Assembly (NCBI GenBank): GCA_945828315.1
Contig: CALZQA010000003.1
Span: 1-64,000, forward strand
Source: an uncultured bacterium
GTDB lineage: Bacteria; Bacillota; Clostridia; Lachnospirales; Lachnospiraceae
Direction of reading: 5' to 3'
DNA: 64,000 bases
The notes under the pieces are model-generated. The model was not told the DNA's origin and did not search any database. It was given only the letters and a program-made list of their open reading frames with translations. Positions within the stretch are counted from its first letter, which is position 1. The number at the start of each line of letters is the position of its first letter. The translations under genes and the position numbers were made by a program. This document shows positions 26,796-34,458 of the stretch, one piece after another.

Positions 26796-27889
26796 TACCT
26801 GTTAATGACCAATTAAAACAAGAAGTGCTGAATGCATACCGTTTTCACGGCACACTGCTTTCTGCGGATCCATACGGAAACGGACATATCAATGATACCT
26901 TTCTGCTGGTGTTTGACATGTATCGCATGGGCAGACTGAAGGTTATTTTGCAGCGTATCAATACAGACGTATTTCAAAAGCCGCAGGAACTGATGGATAA
27001 CGTGATCGGTGTGACAGCATTTTTACAAAAAAAGATCCTTGATGCGGGCGGAGATGACTCCCGTGAAACGCTGACATTGATCCCGACCGCCGGAGGAGAA
27101 CTATATTATGTGGATTCTCAGGGCGGATACTGGCGTGCCTATCAGTTCATCACAGATGCCGTGTGTTATGAACAGGTGAAAAAACCGGAATATTTCTTTG
27201 AAGGCGCCAGACTGTTCGGAAAATTTCAGAGGCAGCTCTCCGATTATCCGATCGATGCGCTGCATGAGATCATCCCGGATTTTCACAATACACAGATGCG
27301 GTATGAGCAGTTTCAGAAAGCGTTGAAAGAGGATGTATACGAACGTGCCGGAACCGTCAGGGATGAGATCCAATGTGCCATGAAATATGCCTATTTGTGT
27401 GATATTTTCCCGCCGCTCATCGCGTCAGGTGAACTGCCTCTTCGCGTGACGCATAACGATACAAAGCTTAACAATCAGATGTTCGACAATCGAACCGGAA
27501 AAGGACTTTGTATTATGGATCTGGATACGGTGATGCCGGGGCTGCTTGCCTATGATTTCGGTGATGCGATCCGTTTTGGGGCAAATACAGCGGCAGAAGA
27601 TGAGACTGATCTCAGCCGTGTGTCACTGGATCTGAGATTGTATAAAGCTTACGTGAAGGGCTTTACTGAAGGCTGCGGATCAGTCATGACAGAACGTGAA
27701 AGGGAATTACTACCAGAGGGTGCACTTGTTATGACCTATGAATGCGGTCTTCGTTTTCTGACGGATTATCTGCAGGGAGATATCTACTTTAAGATCGATC
27801 ATCCGACACACAATCTGGATCGCTGCAGGACACAGTTTACGCTGCTGGTGGATATGGCAGATAAGCTTCCGAAAATGCGGACGTTTTAA
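26792..27889 (+). CDS. APH-fold sugar kinase, NahK-like
   Basis: This 365-residue protein of the aminoglycoside-phosphotransferase fold shows YGNGHINDTFLL at the N-terminus, the catalytic loop THNDTKLNNQMFD (Asp and Asn) and the metal-binding IMDLDTVMPG, the same pattern as in N-acetylhexosamine 1-kinase (NahK). It is therefore more likely a sugar kinase than an antibiotic-resistance gene. The ATG at 26792 is preferred over 26777 because GGGAGG precedes it and it gives the ATGA overlap with the nucleotidyltransferase. Substrate not proven. Confidence 0.8.
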   Translation: MIPVNDQLKQEVLNAYRFHGTLLSADPYGNGHINDTFLLVFDMYRMGRLKVILQRINTDVFQKPQELMDNVIGVTAFLQKKILDAGGDDSRETLTLIPTAGGELYYVDSQGGYWRAYQFITDAVCYEQVKKPEYFFEGARLFGKFQRQLSDYPIDALHEIIPDFHNTQMRYEQFQKALKEDVYERAGTVRDEIQCAMKYAYLCDIFPPLIASGELPLRVTHNDTKLNNQMFDNRTGKGLCIMDLDTVMPGLLAYDFGDAIRFGANTAAEDETDLSRVSLDLRLYKAYVKGFTEGCGSVMTERERELLPEGALVMTYECGLRFLTDYLQGDIYFKIDHPTHNLDRCRTQFTLLVDMADKLPKMRTF

Positions 27890-27929
27890 AAAATTATTTT
27901 CGCATACTTGGATGAATTCTTTTAATATA

Positions 27930-27976
27930 AATACCATCAGATCAGTTTTGTCAACTGAAGTGATGGTATTTTTTGG
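27930..27976 (+). terminator. Terminator between the sugar-kinase and lexA genes
   Basis: AATACCATCA (27930-27939) pairs with TGATGGTATT (27961-27970) and is followed by TTTTGG. A smaller CAGTT/AACTG hairpin sits inside the loop. It lies between two converging genes and may act in both directions, although the U-run is better on the + strand. Confidence 0.75.
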
Positions 27977-27993
27977 CTCATATGCTGTTTCGT

Positions 27994-28608
27994 TTAAAAG
28001 AAGCGGAATACGCCGAACACTTTGCCGAGCACTTCGCATTGATCTACAATAATCGGATCCATGGTATCATTTTCCGGCTGCAGGCGATAATGTCCGTCCT
28101 CCTTGTAAAACGTCTTGACCGTGGCGGAATCATCCACCAGTGCCACGACCATATCACCGTTTCTTGCATCAGACTGCCGCTGTACGAGAACAGTATCTCC
28201 GCTGAAGATACCTGCATTGATCATACTTTCACCTTTCACCTTTAACATGAAGGTCTCCGCATTGGGCATATATTCAACGGGAATGGGGAAGTAATCCTGA
28301 ATATTCTGTTCCGCAAGGATCGGTTCTCCGGCAGCTACCTGGCCCACGACAGGCACATTCACGACCTCGCGTCTCGTAAGATTAAAATCATCATCCAGAA
28401 TCTCGATAGCCCGGGGCTTCGTCGGATCACGGCGGATAAAACCATTCTTTTCCAGTGTCTCCAGATGTGAGTGGACAGAAGAAGTAGACTTTAGATTTAC
28501 TGCTTCACAGATCTCGCGCACAGCCGGCGGATAACCTCTCTGCAAAATTTCCTGTTTGATATATTCTAAGATCTCACGCTGTTTTTCACTGATCTTTCCG
28601 GTAGCCAT
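27994..28608 (-). CDS. lexA: LexA repressor (SOS regulator, self-cleaving protease)
   Basis: This is a 204-residue LexA. The N-terminal winged helix (EYIKQEILQRGYPPAVREICEAV, STSSVHSHLETLEKNGFIRRD) binds SOS boxes. The cleavage site is Ala-Gly in VAAGEP (about residues 93-94), the catalytic Ser is in GESMI (Ser128) and the catalytic Lys is in TVKTF (Lys165). AGGAGG precedes the ATG. It is divergent from the yneA-like gene, and several LexA boxes lie between them, including one just downstream of its own promoter, so it should repress itself. Confidence 0.97.
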   Translation of the reverse strand: MATGKISEKQREILEYIKQEILQRGYPPAVREICEAVNLKSTSSVHSHLETLEKNGFIRRDPTKPRAIEILDDDFNLTRREVVNVPVVGQVAAGEPILAEQNIQDYFPIPVEYMPNAETFMLKVKGESMINAGIFSGDTVLVQRQSDARNGDMVVALVDDSATVKTFYKEDGHYRLQPENDTMDPIIVDQCEVLGKVFGVFRFF

Positions 28609-28644
28609 AGCTGCGTCCTCCTGTTAGATAGAATTGCTGATACA

Positions 28645-28656
28645 AAACATTTGTTC
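28645..28656 (-). promoter_or_regulatory. LexA box in front of lexA
   Basis: AAACATTTGTTC on the + strand (GAACAAATGTTT for lexA) is a one-mismatch copy of the Gram-positive SOS box GAAC-N4-GTTC. It sits immediately downstream of the predicted lexA -10 element and would block the polymerase there. Confidence 0.8.
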
Positions 28657-28663
28657 CACATTC

Positions 28664-28692
28664 AGTTTAACATAATCATTTTCAAAAATCAA
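28664..28692 (-). promoter_or_regulatory. Predicted sigma-A promoter of lexA
   Basis: Read on the minus strand, TTGATT (28687-28692) and TAAACT (28664-28669) are separated by 17 nt. A degenerate half-box AAACATATATTC overlaps the -35 region. The LexA box at 28645-28656 follows at the start site. Confidence 0.6.
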
Positions 28693-28703
28693 ACATATAT
28701 TCC

Positions 28704-28715
28704 GAAAATTTGTTC
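28704..28715. promoter_or_regulatory. LexA-like box in the middle of the lexA-yneA interval
   Basis: CGAAAATTTGTTCG (28703-28716) keeps the outer CG pair and the right GTTC half; the left half reads GAAA instead of GAAC. A weaker, central site that could serve either promoter. Confidence 0.55.
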
Positions 28716-28725
28716 GACTTTTCTG

Positions 28726-28754
28726 TTGACAAACAGTTGTTCTGGTGCTATATT
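28726..28754 (+). promoter_or_regulatory. Consensus sigma-A promoter of the yneA-like gene
   Basis: A perfect TTGACA (28726-28731) and TATATT (28749-28754) are separated by 17 nt. A LexA-like box (AAACAGTTGTTC, 28731-28742) begins inside the -35 hexamer and fills the spacer. Strong promoter held down by LexA is the natural reading. Confidence 0.88.
28731..28742 (+). promoter_or_regulatory. LexA-like box overlapping the yneA promoter spacer
   Basis: AAACAGTTGTTC differs at one position from GAAC-N4-GTTC and lies between the -35 and -10 elements, where bound LexA would exclude RNA polymerase. Confidence 0.7.
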
Positions 28755-28761
28755 ATTAGCA

Positions 28762-28773
28762 GAACATTTGTTC
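28762..28773 (+). promoter_or_regulatory. Perfect LexA box downstream of the yneA promoter
   Basis: GAACATTTGTTC is an exact GAAC-N4-GTTC SOS box at about the transcription start of the yneA-like gene. It is the best of the five boxes in the interval. Confidence 0.92.
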
Positions 28774-28775
28774 AC

Positions 28776-28787
28776 GAACGTTTGTTT
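28776..28787 (+). promoter_or_regulatory. Second LexA-like box downstream of the yneA promoter
   Basis: GAACGTTTGTTT matches the SOS box at all but the last position and begins 14 nt after the start of the preceding perfect box, a spacing that would put two LexA dimers side by side. Confidence 0.75.
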
Positions 28788-28834
28788 CTTCTCTGAAACA
28801 ACATAAAATACAGAGAAATGATGGAGGGGTACTT

Positions 28835-29167
28835 ATGAGAAATATACAGCATACATTGGAAAGCAGACCTGTATTAAAGAGAATGATCCTTTTAGTTGGC
28901 ACACTGATCGTTATTTTACTTTGTACCTTTGCCCTCAGCACAGTTGCAACAGCAAAGCACACACAGGCTGCACAGCGAGGCACACAGACTACGTATGAGA
29001 GTATCCGCATTTCCGGCGGTGATTCCCTTTGGAGCATTGCCAGGGAATACCGCGGGCTTGAAAATACCGCTGATTTTGTTGAAGAATTGAAAGTATTGAA
29101 CAATCTTTCTTCAGACCGTATCCAGACAGGCTCTTATATTTTAGTTCCCGTCACCTCTGTGCTGTAG
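28835..29167 (+). CDS. yneA: YneA-like SOS-induced cell-division inhibitor (TM + LysM)
   Basis: This 110-residue protein has one N-terminal transmembrane segment (LLVGTLIVILLCTFALS) and an extracellular LysM domain (YESIRISGGDSLWSIAREY...LNNLSSDRIQTGSYILVP), the same layout as Bacillus YneA, which holds up septation during DNA damage. It is transcribed divergently from lexA under a strong promoter with several LexA boxes, as in Bacillus. It stands alone and is followed by a terminator; the yneB/ynzC partners of Bacillus are absent here. Confidence 0.88.
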   Translation: MRNIQHTLESRPVLKRMILLVGTLIVILLCTFALSTVATAKHTQAAQRGTQTTYESIRISGGDSLWSIAREYRGLENTADFVEELKVLNNLSSDRIQTGSYILVPVTSVL

Positions 29168-29222
29168 ACAGTCCTCTGGCTGCTATTTGCATATATGATT
29201 CATACAAATACCACAAACATAT

Positions 29223-29262
29223 GAAAATGCGACAGATGATGTTCTGTCGCATTTTCGCCCTT
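29223..29262 (+). terminator. Bidirectional terminator between yneA and the recombinase gene
   Basis: GAAAATGCGACAGA (29223-29236) pairs perfectly with TCTGTCGCATTTTC (29243-29256) over a 6-nt loop: a 14-bp stem with an A-run on one side and a T-run on the other, so it can stop transcripts from both converging genes. Confidence 0.85.
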
Positions 29263-29285
29263 TTCCGTTTTTTATTCATCCATTC

Positions 29286-30356
29286 TTATATATCGTCTTT
29301 ATCCTCGGGTTTCTCGCGAAGCTGAACAACACGTCCTGCCATCCGCCGACGTTCATCCGCCTGAGCTGCGTAATGGCGTCTGGTTGTATTTACGTCCTTA
29401 TGACCGAGAACATCTGCAACAAGATAAATATCGCCTGTTTCCTGATAGAGGGTGGTTCCGTAGGTACTACGAAGCTTATGAGGCGTGATATTTTTCACAG
29501 TTGTGACCAGTCTGGAATACTTCTTTACCAGATTTTCCACGGAGCGTACCTGAATCCGCTTCTTTTGCATAGACAAAAATAGCGCGTTTCCATGTCCTTC
29601 CACAGCCTCGATCGTTTCTCGTTCTTCCAGATAGTCAAGAAGTGCATCTGCGACTTCATCCCCGAAATAAACAACAACCTCAGCGCCGCCCTTGCGATGG
29701 ATCTTGATACCGTTGTTTTTAAAATCGATATCATCAATATCCAGACCGACACACTCTGACACACGGATCCCGGTGCCGAGCATGAGTGTCATCATGGCGA
29801 GATCTCTCTTTTTTGTCTGTTCATGGTACTTTTTCTGGCGTTCTGTGAGCTTTTCACCGGATTCCACCTGATCCAGCAGCAGGGCTACCTCATCGATATC
29901 CAGCCGGGTGATATTCTTCTCATGGATCTTTGGCGTAGATACCAGCACCGAAGGGTTTTTTTCTATCAGTTCTTTTTTATAAAAATAATTGTATAGACTG
30001 CGCAGGCTCGCCAGCTTCCTGGCAATTCCACGTTCATCGTTGGTATGTTCCACACCGTTTTTTATATAATATTTCAGATAAGAGAGATATTCCTCAATAT
30101 CCAGGGCCGTCACTTCGTCCAGCAGAGAGAGCGGATATTCTGTTATAGCGATTTTACGATACACCGGATTGTTATCATGTATATATTCAAAAAAGATGCC
30201 AAGATCATAGGCATAGGCCAGTCTTGTTCGTGAGGAAGTTGTTTGTTCAATTCCTATAAAATATTCTTTGCAGAACTTTGGAAGCAGTTCCAACTGTTCC
30301 CGGAGTCGAACTGCATTTGTAATATTTACTTTTTCATAATATGCTTTTTCTTTCAT
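29286..30356 (-). CDS. Tyrosine recombinase, XerS/XerC-like
   Basis: This 356-residue site-specific recombinase carries all catalytic residues: Arg in GTGIRVSE, Lys in HRKGG, His-x-x-Arg in HKLRST, His in LGHKD and the nucleophilic Tyr in RRHYA. An N-terminal SAM-like core-binding domain is present (RTRLAYAYDLGIFFEYI). The length and the N-terminal layout recall streptococcal XerS, which works alone at a dif-type site, more than the approximately 300-residue XerC/XerD. I see no integrase partner, phage genes or att repeats, so a chromosome-dimer resolution role is more likely than a mobile element. AAAAAAGGAG precedes the ATG. Confidence 0.85.
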   Translation of the reverse strand: MKEKAYYEKVNITNAVRLREQLELLPKFCKEYFIGIEQTTSSRTRLAYAYDLGIFFEYIHDNNPVYRKIAITEYPLSLLDEVTALDIEEYLSYLKYYIKNGVEHTNDERGIARKLASLRSLYNYFYKKELIEKNPSVLVSTPKIHEKNITRLDIDEVALLLDQVESGEKLTERQKKYHEQTKKRDLAMMTLMLGTGIRVSECVGLDIDDIDFKNNGIKIHRKGGAEVVVYFGDEVADALLDYLEERETIEAVEGHGNALFLSMQKKRIQVRSVENLVKKYSRLVTTVKNITPHKLRSTYGTTLYQETGDIYLVADVLGHKDVNTTRRHYAAQADERRRMAGRVVQLREKPEDKDDI

Positions 30357-30511
30357 TTATTGAGCTCCTTTTTTCAGAAATCACATTGCGCTCAGCAGAC
30401 AAAACATTTATACTGATATATGGCTTAGGTCTTCTTTTTATATTTTATCTTATTTAGATGAAGAAGCAAAGTTTTTTCTAAAAATGAACGAAAACATACA
30501 AAGGAGTCATT

Positions 30512-30958
30512 ATGAAATTTGTTATTCAAAAAGTAACACATGCGTCTGTAACGGTGGACAACCGCGTGATTGGAAAAATCGGAAGAGGATTTCTTGTTCT
30601 GATCGGTGTGGCAGAAGATGACACGAAAGAGATCGCAGACAAACTTATCAAAAAACTGTTGGGTCTTCGGATTTTTGAGGATGCAGACGGAAAGACCAAT
30701 CTTTCTCTGCGTGACGTGGAAGGAAGCCTGCTGCTCGTTAGTCAGTTTACTCTGTATGCAGACTGTAAAAAAGGCAATCGTCCATCCTTTACAAAGGCAG
30801 GAAATCCGACACTGGCCAATGAGCTTTACGAATATATTATTGAACAATGTCGCACAGAGTTTCCGGTTGAGACCGGGGTCTTTGGAGCTGACATGAAAGT
30901 GGAACTGTTAAATGACGGTCCCTTTACGATCATTCTGGACTCTGCTGAAATTTGTTAG
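30512..30958 (+). CDS. dtd: D-aminoacyl-tRNA deacylase
   Basis: Dtd removes D-amino acids (and glycine mischarged on tRNA-Ala) from tRNA. The 148-residue protein starts [15 protein letters not shown] and has the substrate-pocket motif SQFTLYAD. The second cross-subunit motif, normally NxGPVT, reads NDGPFT, a conservative change near the gatekeeper cis-proline. AAGGAG precedes the ATG. The next gene, an MFS transporter, starts 12 nt later. Confidence 0.94.
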   Translation: MKFVIQKVTHASVTVDNRVIGKIGRGFLVLIGVAEDDTKEIADKLIKKLLGLRIFEDADGKTNLSLRDVEGSLLLVSQFTLYADCKKGNRPSFTKAGNPTLANELYEYIIEQCRTEFPVETGVFGADMKVELLNDGPFTIILDSAEIC

Positions 30959-30970
30959 GAGGGAAGTAAG

Positions 30971-32176
30971 ATGCGTCAAACAAAGATGACCTTTCAACAT
31001 ACGATCTACGGCTGTTATATCGGATATATTGTACAGGCAGTCGTAAATAATTTCATCCCTTTGTTGTTTTTGACCTTTCAGTCCACTTATCAGATTCCTC
31101 TGACAAATATCACGTTACTGATCACATTTAATTTTGTTGTACAGCTTTTCGTGGATCTGCTTTCCGCAGGTTTTGTAGATCGAATCGGTTATCGCGGTTC
31201 CATGCTTTTGGCACATGTATTTTCTGCTGCAGGTTTGATCGGATTAACAATCCTGCCGGAATTGTTTGCAAATCCCTTTTACGGTTTGCTTCTGGCGGTC
31301 ATGATCTATGCAATTGGCGGAGGACTTTTGGAGGTACTTGTCAGCCCGATCATGGAAGCATGTCCGACCGATCACAAAGAGCAGGCCATGAGTCTTCTGC
31401 ATTCCTTTTATTGTTGGGGACATGTAGGTGTTGTATTAATATCCACCATATTTTTCCATTTTGAAGGTGTTTCAAACTGGAAGATCATGGCTGTTTTATG
31501 GGCATTGATCCCCATCGCAAACTTTTTTGTATTTCTGCGGACACCAATCGCTCCACTGATCGAAGATGGAGAGAAGAGCATGTCATTCGGCCAGCTCTTT
31601 TCCAACAGGATCTTCTGGTTGCTTATGCTCATGATGGTATGCTCTGGTGCCAGTGAACAGGCAGTCAGCCAGTGGGCAAGTACCTTTGCAGAGAAAGGAC
31701 TGGGTGTTTCCAAAGCGATCGGTGATCTGGCCGGTCCAATGGCATTTGCGATCCTGATGGGTACTGCACGAGCTTTTTACGGTGTTTACGGACATAAGAT
31801 CGATCTTGATAAATTTATGATCGGGAGCGCAGCGCTCTGTGTCGTATCATACCTGATGATCTCACTGAGCCCGTATCCGGTCGTCAGTCTGATCGGCTGT
31901 GGAATCTGCGGATTGTCAGTCGGTATCATGTGGCCGGGCAGCTTCAGCAAGGCGGCAGCATCTCTGCGCAGCGGAGGTACACTGATGTTTGCATTGCTGG
32001 CATTGGCCGGTGATCTCGGCTGCTCCGGGGGACCGACACTGGTGGGTATGGTTGCCGGACATTTCGGAGACCGTCTTCAGACCGGTATTCTGGCGGGCAT
32101 TATTTTCCCTGTACTCATGATCTTATGTATCCTGTTCTTTGTCGGACGAAAAGCAGAAAATGATCAGAATCATTAA
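30971..32176 (+). CDS. MFS transporter, substrate unknown
   Basis: This 401-residue integral membrane protein has about twelve hydrophobic segments and the Major Facilitator pattern, including a motif-A-like loop (GFVDRIGYRGSMLLAHVFSA) between helices 2 and 3. AGGAGG precedes the ATG. It probably shares a transcript with dtd. The family resembles FucP/NarK-distant sugar or drug carriers, but I cannot assign a substrate. Confidence 0.85.
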   Translation: MRQTKMTFQHTIYGCYIGYIVQAVVNNFIPLLFLTFQSTYQIPLTNITLLITFNFVVQLFVDLLSAGFVDRIGYRGSMLLAHVFSAAGLIGLTILPELFANPFYGLLLAVMIYAIGGGLLEVLVSPIMEACPTDHKEQAMSLLHSFYCWGHVGVVLISTIFFHFEGVSNWKIMAVLWALIPIANFFVFLRTPIAPLIEDGEKSMSFGQLFSNRIFWLLMLMMVCSGASEQAVSQWASTFAEKGLGVSKAIGDLAGPMAFAILMGTARAFYGVYGHKIDLDKFMIGSAALCVVSYLMISLSPYPVVSLIGCGICGLSVGIMWPGSFSKAAASLRSGGTLMFALLALAGDLGCSGGPTLVGMVAGHFGDRLQTGILAGIIFPVLMILCILFFVGRKAENDQNH

Positions 32177-32246
32177 TGAAAATCAAGTGCATGGAGTCTA
32201 TTTTACAGCCAACTTTTCGTTAAAGTGCCGTTTTGCGAATAGTTTC

Positions 32247-32300
32247 TAAGGCAAATAATAAGTGTATGCCCCACTGGACATACACTTATTATTTGCCTTA
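32247..32300. terminator. Long 22-bp perfect inverted repeat between converging genes
   Basis: TAAGGCAAATAATAAGTGTATG (shortened: TAAGGCAAAT...GTATG; 32247-32268) pairs perfectly with its complement at 32279-32300 across a 10-nt loop. It lies between the MFS gene and the minus-strand kinase-like gene, as a bidirectional terminator would. The stem is unusually long and A/T-rich and has no clean U-run after it, only T-rich sequence inside the arms. Confidence 0.65.
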
Positions 32301-32305
32301 CAGAG

Positions 32306-32926
32306 TTATTTATTGATCTCTCCATACCTTAAAAGCATGTCTACGCATCCGTCTATACCGAGTTTCTCACTGTTTAATGACAGATCATAGCTGCGTGAAT
32401 CTCCCCATTTTTTATTTGTATAGAAATTGTAATAGCTTGCGCGTTGTTTATCTGTACGGTTGATCAGATCCTTTGCCTTTGATTCAGAAAGTCCAAGATC
32501 ATGTGCAACACGTTTGATCCGGTAATCCTTGCTGGCATAGATAAAGGCATTGATGCAATGGGGATCATCCGACAATGCATAGTCGGCACAACGTCCGACG
32601 ATCACGCAGGGCCCTTCGCTTGCGATCTTCTTGATCGTATCAAACTGAGCCAAGAACACTTTCTGGCTCAATGGCATGTCCAGATAGGCATTGCCATGAT
32701 AGTTGCTAAAGGAATATGTATCTGTGACCAATGAATATAAGAAGCTGCTGGTGGGCTTTTCATCCTGCATATGGAAGATTTCCTCGCACAAGCCGCTCTC
32801 TGCAGCTGCACGTGTCAGCAGATCCTTGTCATAAAAAGGGACGCCAAGCTTTACTGCCAGTTTTTCACCAACATCTTTTCCACCGCTTCCGAATTCACGT
32901 CCGATCGTATAAATGATTTTTTCCAT
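32306..32926 (-). CDS. Cytidylate-kinase-like P-loop protein
   Basis: This 206-residue protein has the P-loop-like start IGREFGSGGKDVGEKLA and matches the cytidylate kinase-like family that is widespread in Clostridia beside the genuine Cmk. The middle contains CVIVGRCADY and the lid-like region (RIKRVAHDLGLSESKAKDLI). Substrate is not established; paralogues are often mis-annotated as Cmk. It is the last gene of the minus-strand block, 40 nt after rluD, and may also have its own promoter. Confidence 0.8.
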   Translation of the reverse strand: MEKIIYTIGREFGSGGKDVGEKLAVKLGVPFYDKDLLTRAAAESGLCEEIFHMQDEKPTSSFLYSLVTDTYSFSNYHGNAYLDMPLSQKVFLAQFDTIKKIASEGPCVIVGRCADYALSDDPHCINAFIYASKDYRIKRVAHDLGLSESKAKDLINRTDKQRASYYNFYTNKKWGDSRSYDLSLNSEKLGIDGCVDMLLRYGEINK

Positions 32927-32960
32927 AAAAACACGCCCTTTCTTTTATTTAGGTACTTTT

Positions 32961-32969
32961 AGTATATCA
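32961..32969 (-). promoter_or_regulatory. Possible extended -10 promoter for the kinase-like gene
   Basis: On the minus strand TGA-TATACT forms an extended -10 (TGnTATAAT type) overlapping the rluD stop codon. No good -35 hexamer is seen at 17 nt, as can be the case for extended -10 promoters. Confidence 0.4.
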
Positions 32970-33899
32970 CTTTTGACGCAAATCTGCTAATAATTTTTCA
33001 AAATATTCAGGTAATTTTGCACTGATTTCTAAAAATTCCCCGGTAGTCGGATGTACAAAGCCTAAATCCATTGCATGTAATGTCTGTCCCTGAAGCTTCC
33101 ATCTTCCGGAAGCATGTCGTCCGCCGTAAACCTCATCACCGAGAAGCGGATGTCCGATACTTGCCATATGCACGCGGATCTGATGCGTACGTCCGGTTTC
33201 CAGTGCAAATTCCATGTAGGTGTAATTACCGAAACGCTCTAACACTTTATAATGTGTCACTGCAGGTTTCCCGTTTTTTTCATTGATAGCCATCTTTTTC
33301 CGGTCTTTCGGATCTCGCCCGATCGCGCCGCTTACGGTTCCCTCATCGTCGGGCAGATTGCCGATCACAATTCCCCGGTACCTGCGATTGCAAGAATGAT
33401 CTTTGATCTGCTCTGCAATATGAATGTGCGCCGTATCCGTCTTGCAGATGATCAATGAGCCTGTCGTATCCTTATCGATGCGATGAACGATACCGGGGCG
33501 CACCACGCCATTGATACCGCTCAGCTCATTGCCGCAATGATACATGATCGCATTGACCAGAGTCCCGGAATAATGCCCTGCAGAGGGATGTACCACCATT
33601 CCCTTTGGCTTATTGACAACCAAAAGGTCTTCATCCTCATACAGAATATCTAGCGGAATGTTCTCCGGATTGATCTCCACGCGCTCTGCAGGAGGCGTTT
33701 CAACAGTGATCATATCATCGGTGTGGAGCCTGTAATTTGCCTTCAGCACTTTTCCGTCCTTGCTCACATGTCCTTCTTTGATGAGCTTTGAAAAATAAGT
33801 TCTTGACCGCTCCGGAAATATGGCGGCCAGGAACTTATCCAGTCTCTCATCTTCGTATTCAAATGTCACTTCAAAGGTTGCAATCACATTTTCACTCAT
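32967..33899 (-). CDS. rluD: RluD-family 23S rRNA pseudouridine synthase
   Basis: This 310-residue RluA/RluD-type enzyme has an N-terminal S4 domain (DERLDKFLAAIFPERSRTYFSKLI), the NKPKGMVVHPSAGHYSGTLVNA segment and the active-site motif VHRIDKDTTGSLIICKT with its catalytic aspartate. GRTHQIRVHMASIGHPLLGD is the second conserved stretch. It makes pseudouridines in 23S rRNA (helix 69 in E. coli). It overlaps lspA by 8 nt, the standard lspA-rluD pair. Confidence 0.93.
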   Translation of the reverse strand: MSENVIATFEVTFEYEDERLDKFLAAIFPERSRTYFSKLIKEGHVSKDGKVLKANYRLHTDDMITVETPPAERVEINPENIPLDILYEDEDLLVVNKPKGMVVHPSAGHYSGTLVNAIMYHCGNELSGINGVVRPGIVHRIDKDTTGSLIICKTDTAHIHIAEQIKDHSCNRRYRGIVIGNLPDDEGTVSGAIGRDPKDRKKMAINEKNGKPAVTHYKVLERFGNYTYMEFALETGRTHQIRVHMASIGHPLLGDEVYGGRHASGRWKLQGQTLHAMDLGFVHPTTGEFLEISAKLPEYFEKLLADLRQK

Positions 33900-34446
33900 G
33901 ATCCGTTACTCCGCGCTTTTTCCATGGCAAAATGAGCGCAGAAAGACGGTCAAGGTCTGTCTCTTTATAGTAGAACAGAAACAGAACAATAAACGACGCC
34001 ATTGCGCAGGTTACATAGATATCCGCCACATTAAAGATGGGGAAATTGATCAGTGAAAAATAAAAGAAATCGATCACATAGTTATAGAGGATACGGTCAA
34101 TAAAATTACCGATCGCTCCGGCAAACAACGCAATACAGATACCGTGCAGCGGGTAAAAACGCCGTTCTGCAGGGATTCGTCCGTACACGTAGATCAATAG
34201 GATGATCATCAGTACCGTAATGGTAACAAAAAACAGCTTTTTTCCCTGTAAAACACCAAATGCCGCACCATGGTTTTCCAGATAATGCAGCTCAAATACA
34301 CCCTGTATAATGACAAATGACGCCTGATCTTTTAACTTTTTGACTGCCAGGTATTTTGTTCCCTGATCCAAAAGGATCAAAAGAAATGACAGCACAGCCC
34401 CAAGGCAATAACGTCCTGCTATGTGATTCTTCGTATTTGTGTTCAT
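33892..34446 (-). CDS. lspA: Lipoprotein signal peptidase (SPase II)
   Basis: LspA cleaves the signal peptide of diacylglyceryl-modified prolipoproteins. The 184-residue membrane protein has four hydrophobic segments and the conserved NHGAAFGVLQG, GNFIDR (first catalytic Asp) and FNVADIYV (second catalytic Asp) motifs. The window contains at least one clear client, the DUF3048 lipoprotein, and a possible second, the DacA-type protein. Confidence 0.95.
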   Translation of the reverse strand: MNTNTKNHIAGRYCLGAVLSFLLILLDQGTKYLAVKKLKDQASFVIIQGVFELHYLENHGAAFGVLQGKKLFFVTITVLMIILLIYVYGRIPAERRFYPLHGICIALFAGAIGNFIDRILYNYVIDFFYFSLINFPIFNVADIYVTCAMASFIVLFLFYYKETDLDRLSALILPWKKRGVTDHE

Positions 34447-34458
34447 CGCTGCTATCCT

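Noticed and set aside
26792-27889. Aminoglycoside-resistance phosphotransferase
   Set aside because: The APH fold is shared with sugar kinases; the overlap with a sugar nucleotidyltransferase and the NahK-like motifs favour a sugar kinase.
29286-30356. Integrase of a prophage or integrative element
   Set aside because: No phage, conjugation or cargo genes, no tRNA target and no direct repeats nearby; flanking genes are core chromosomal.
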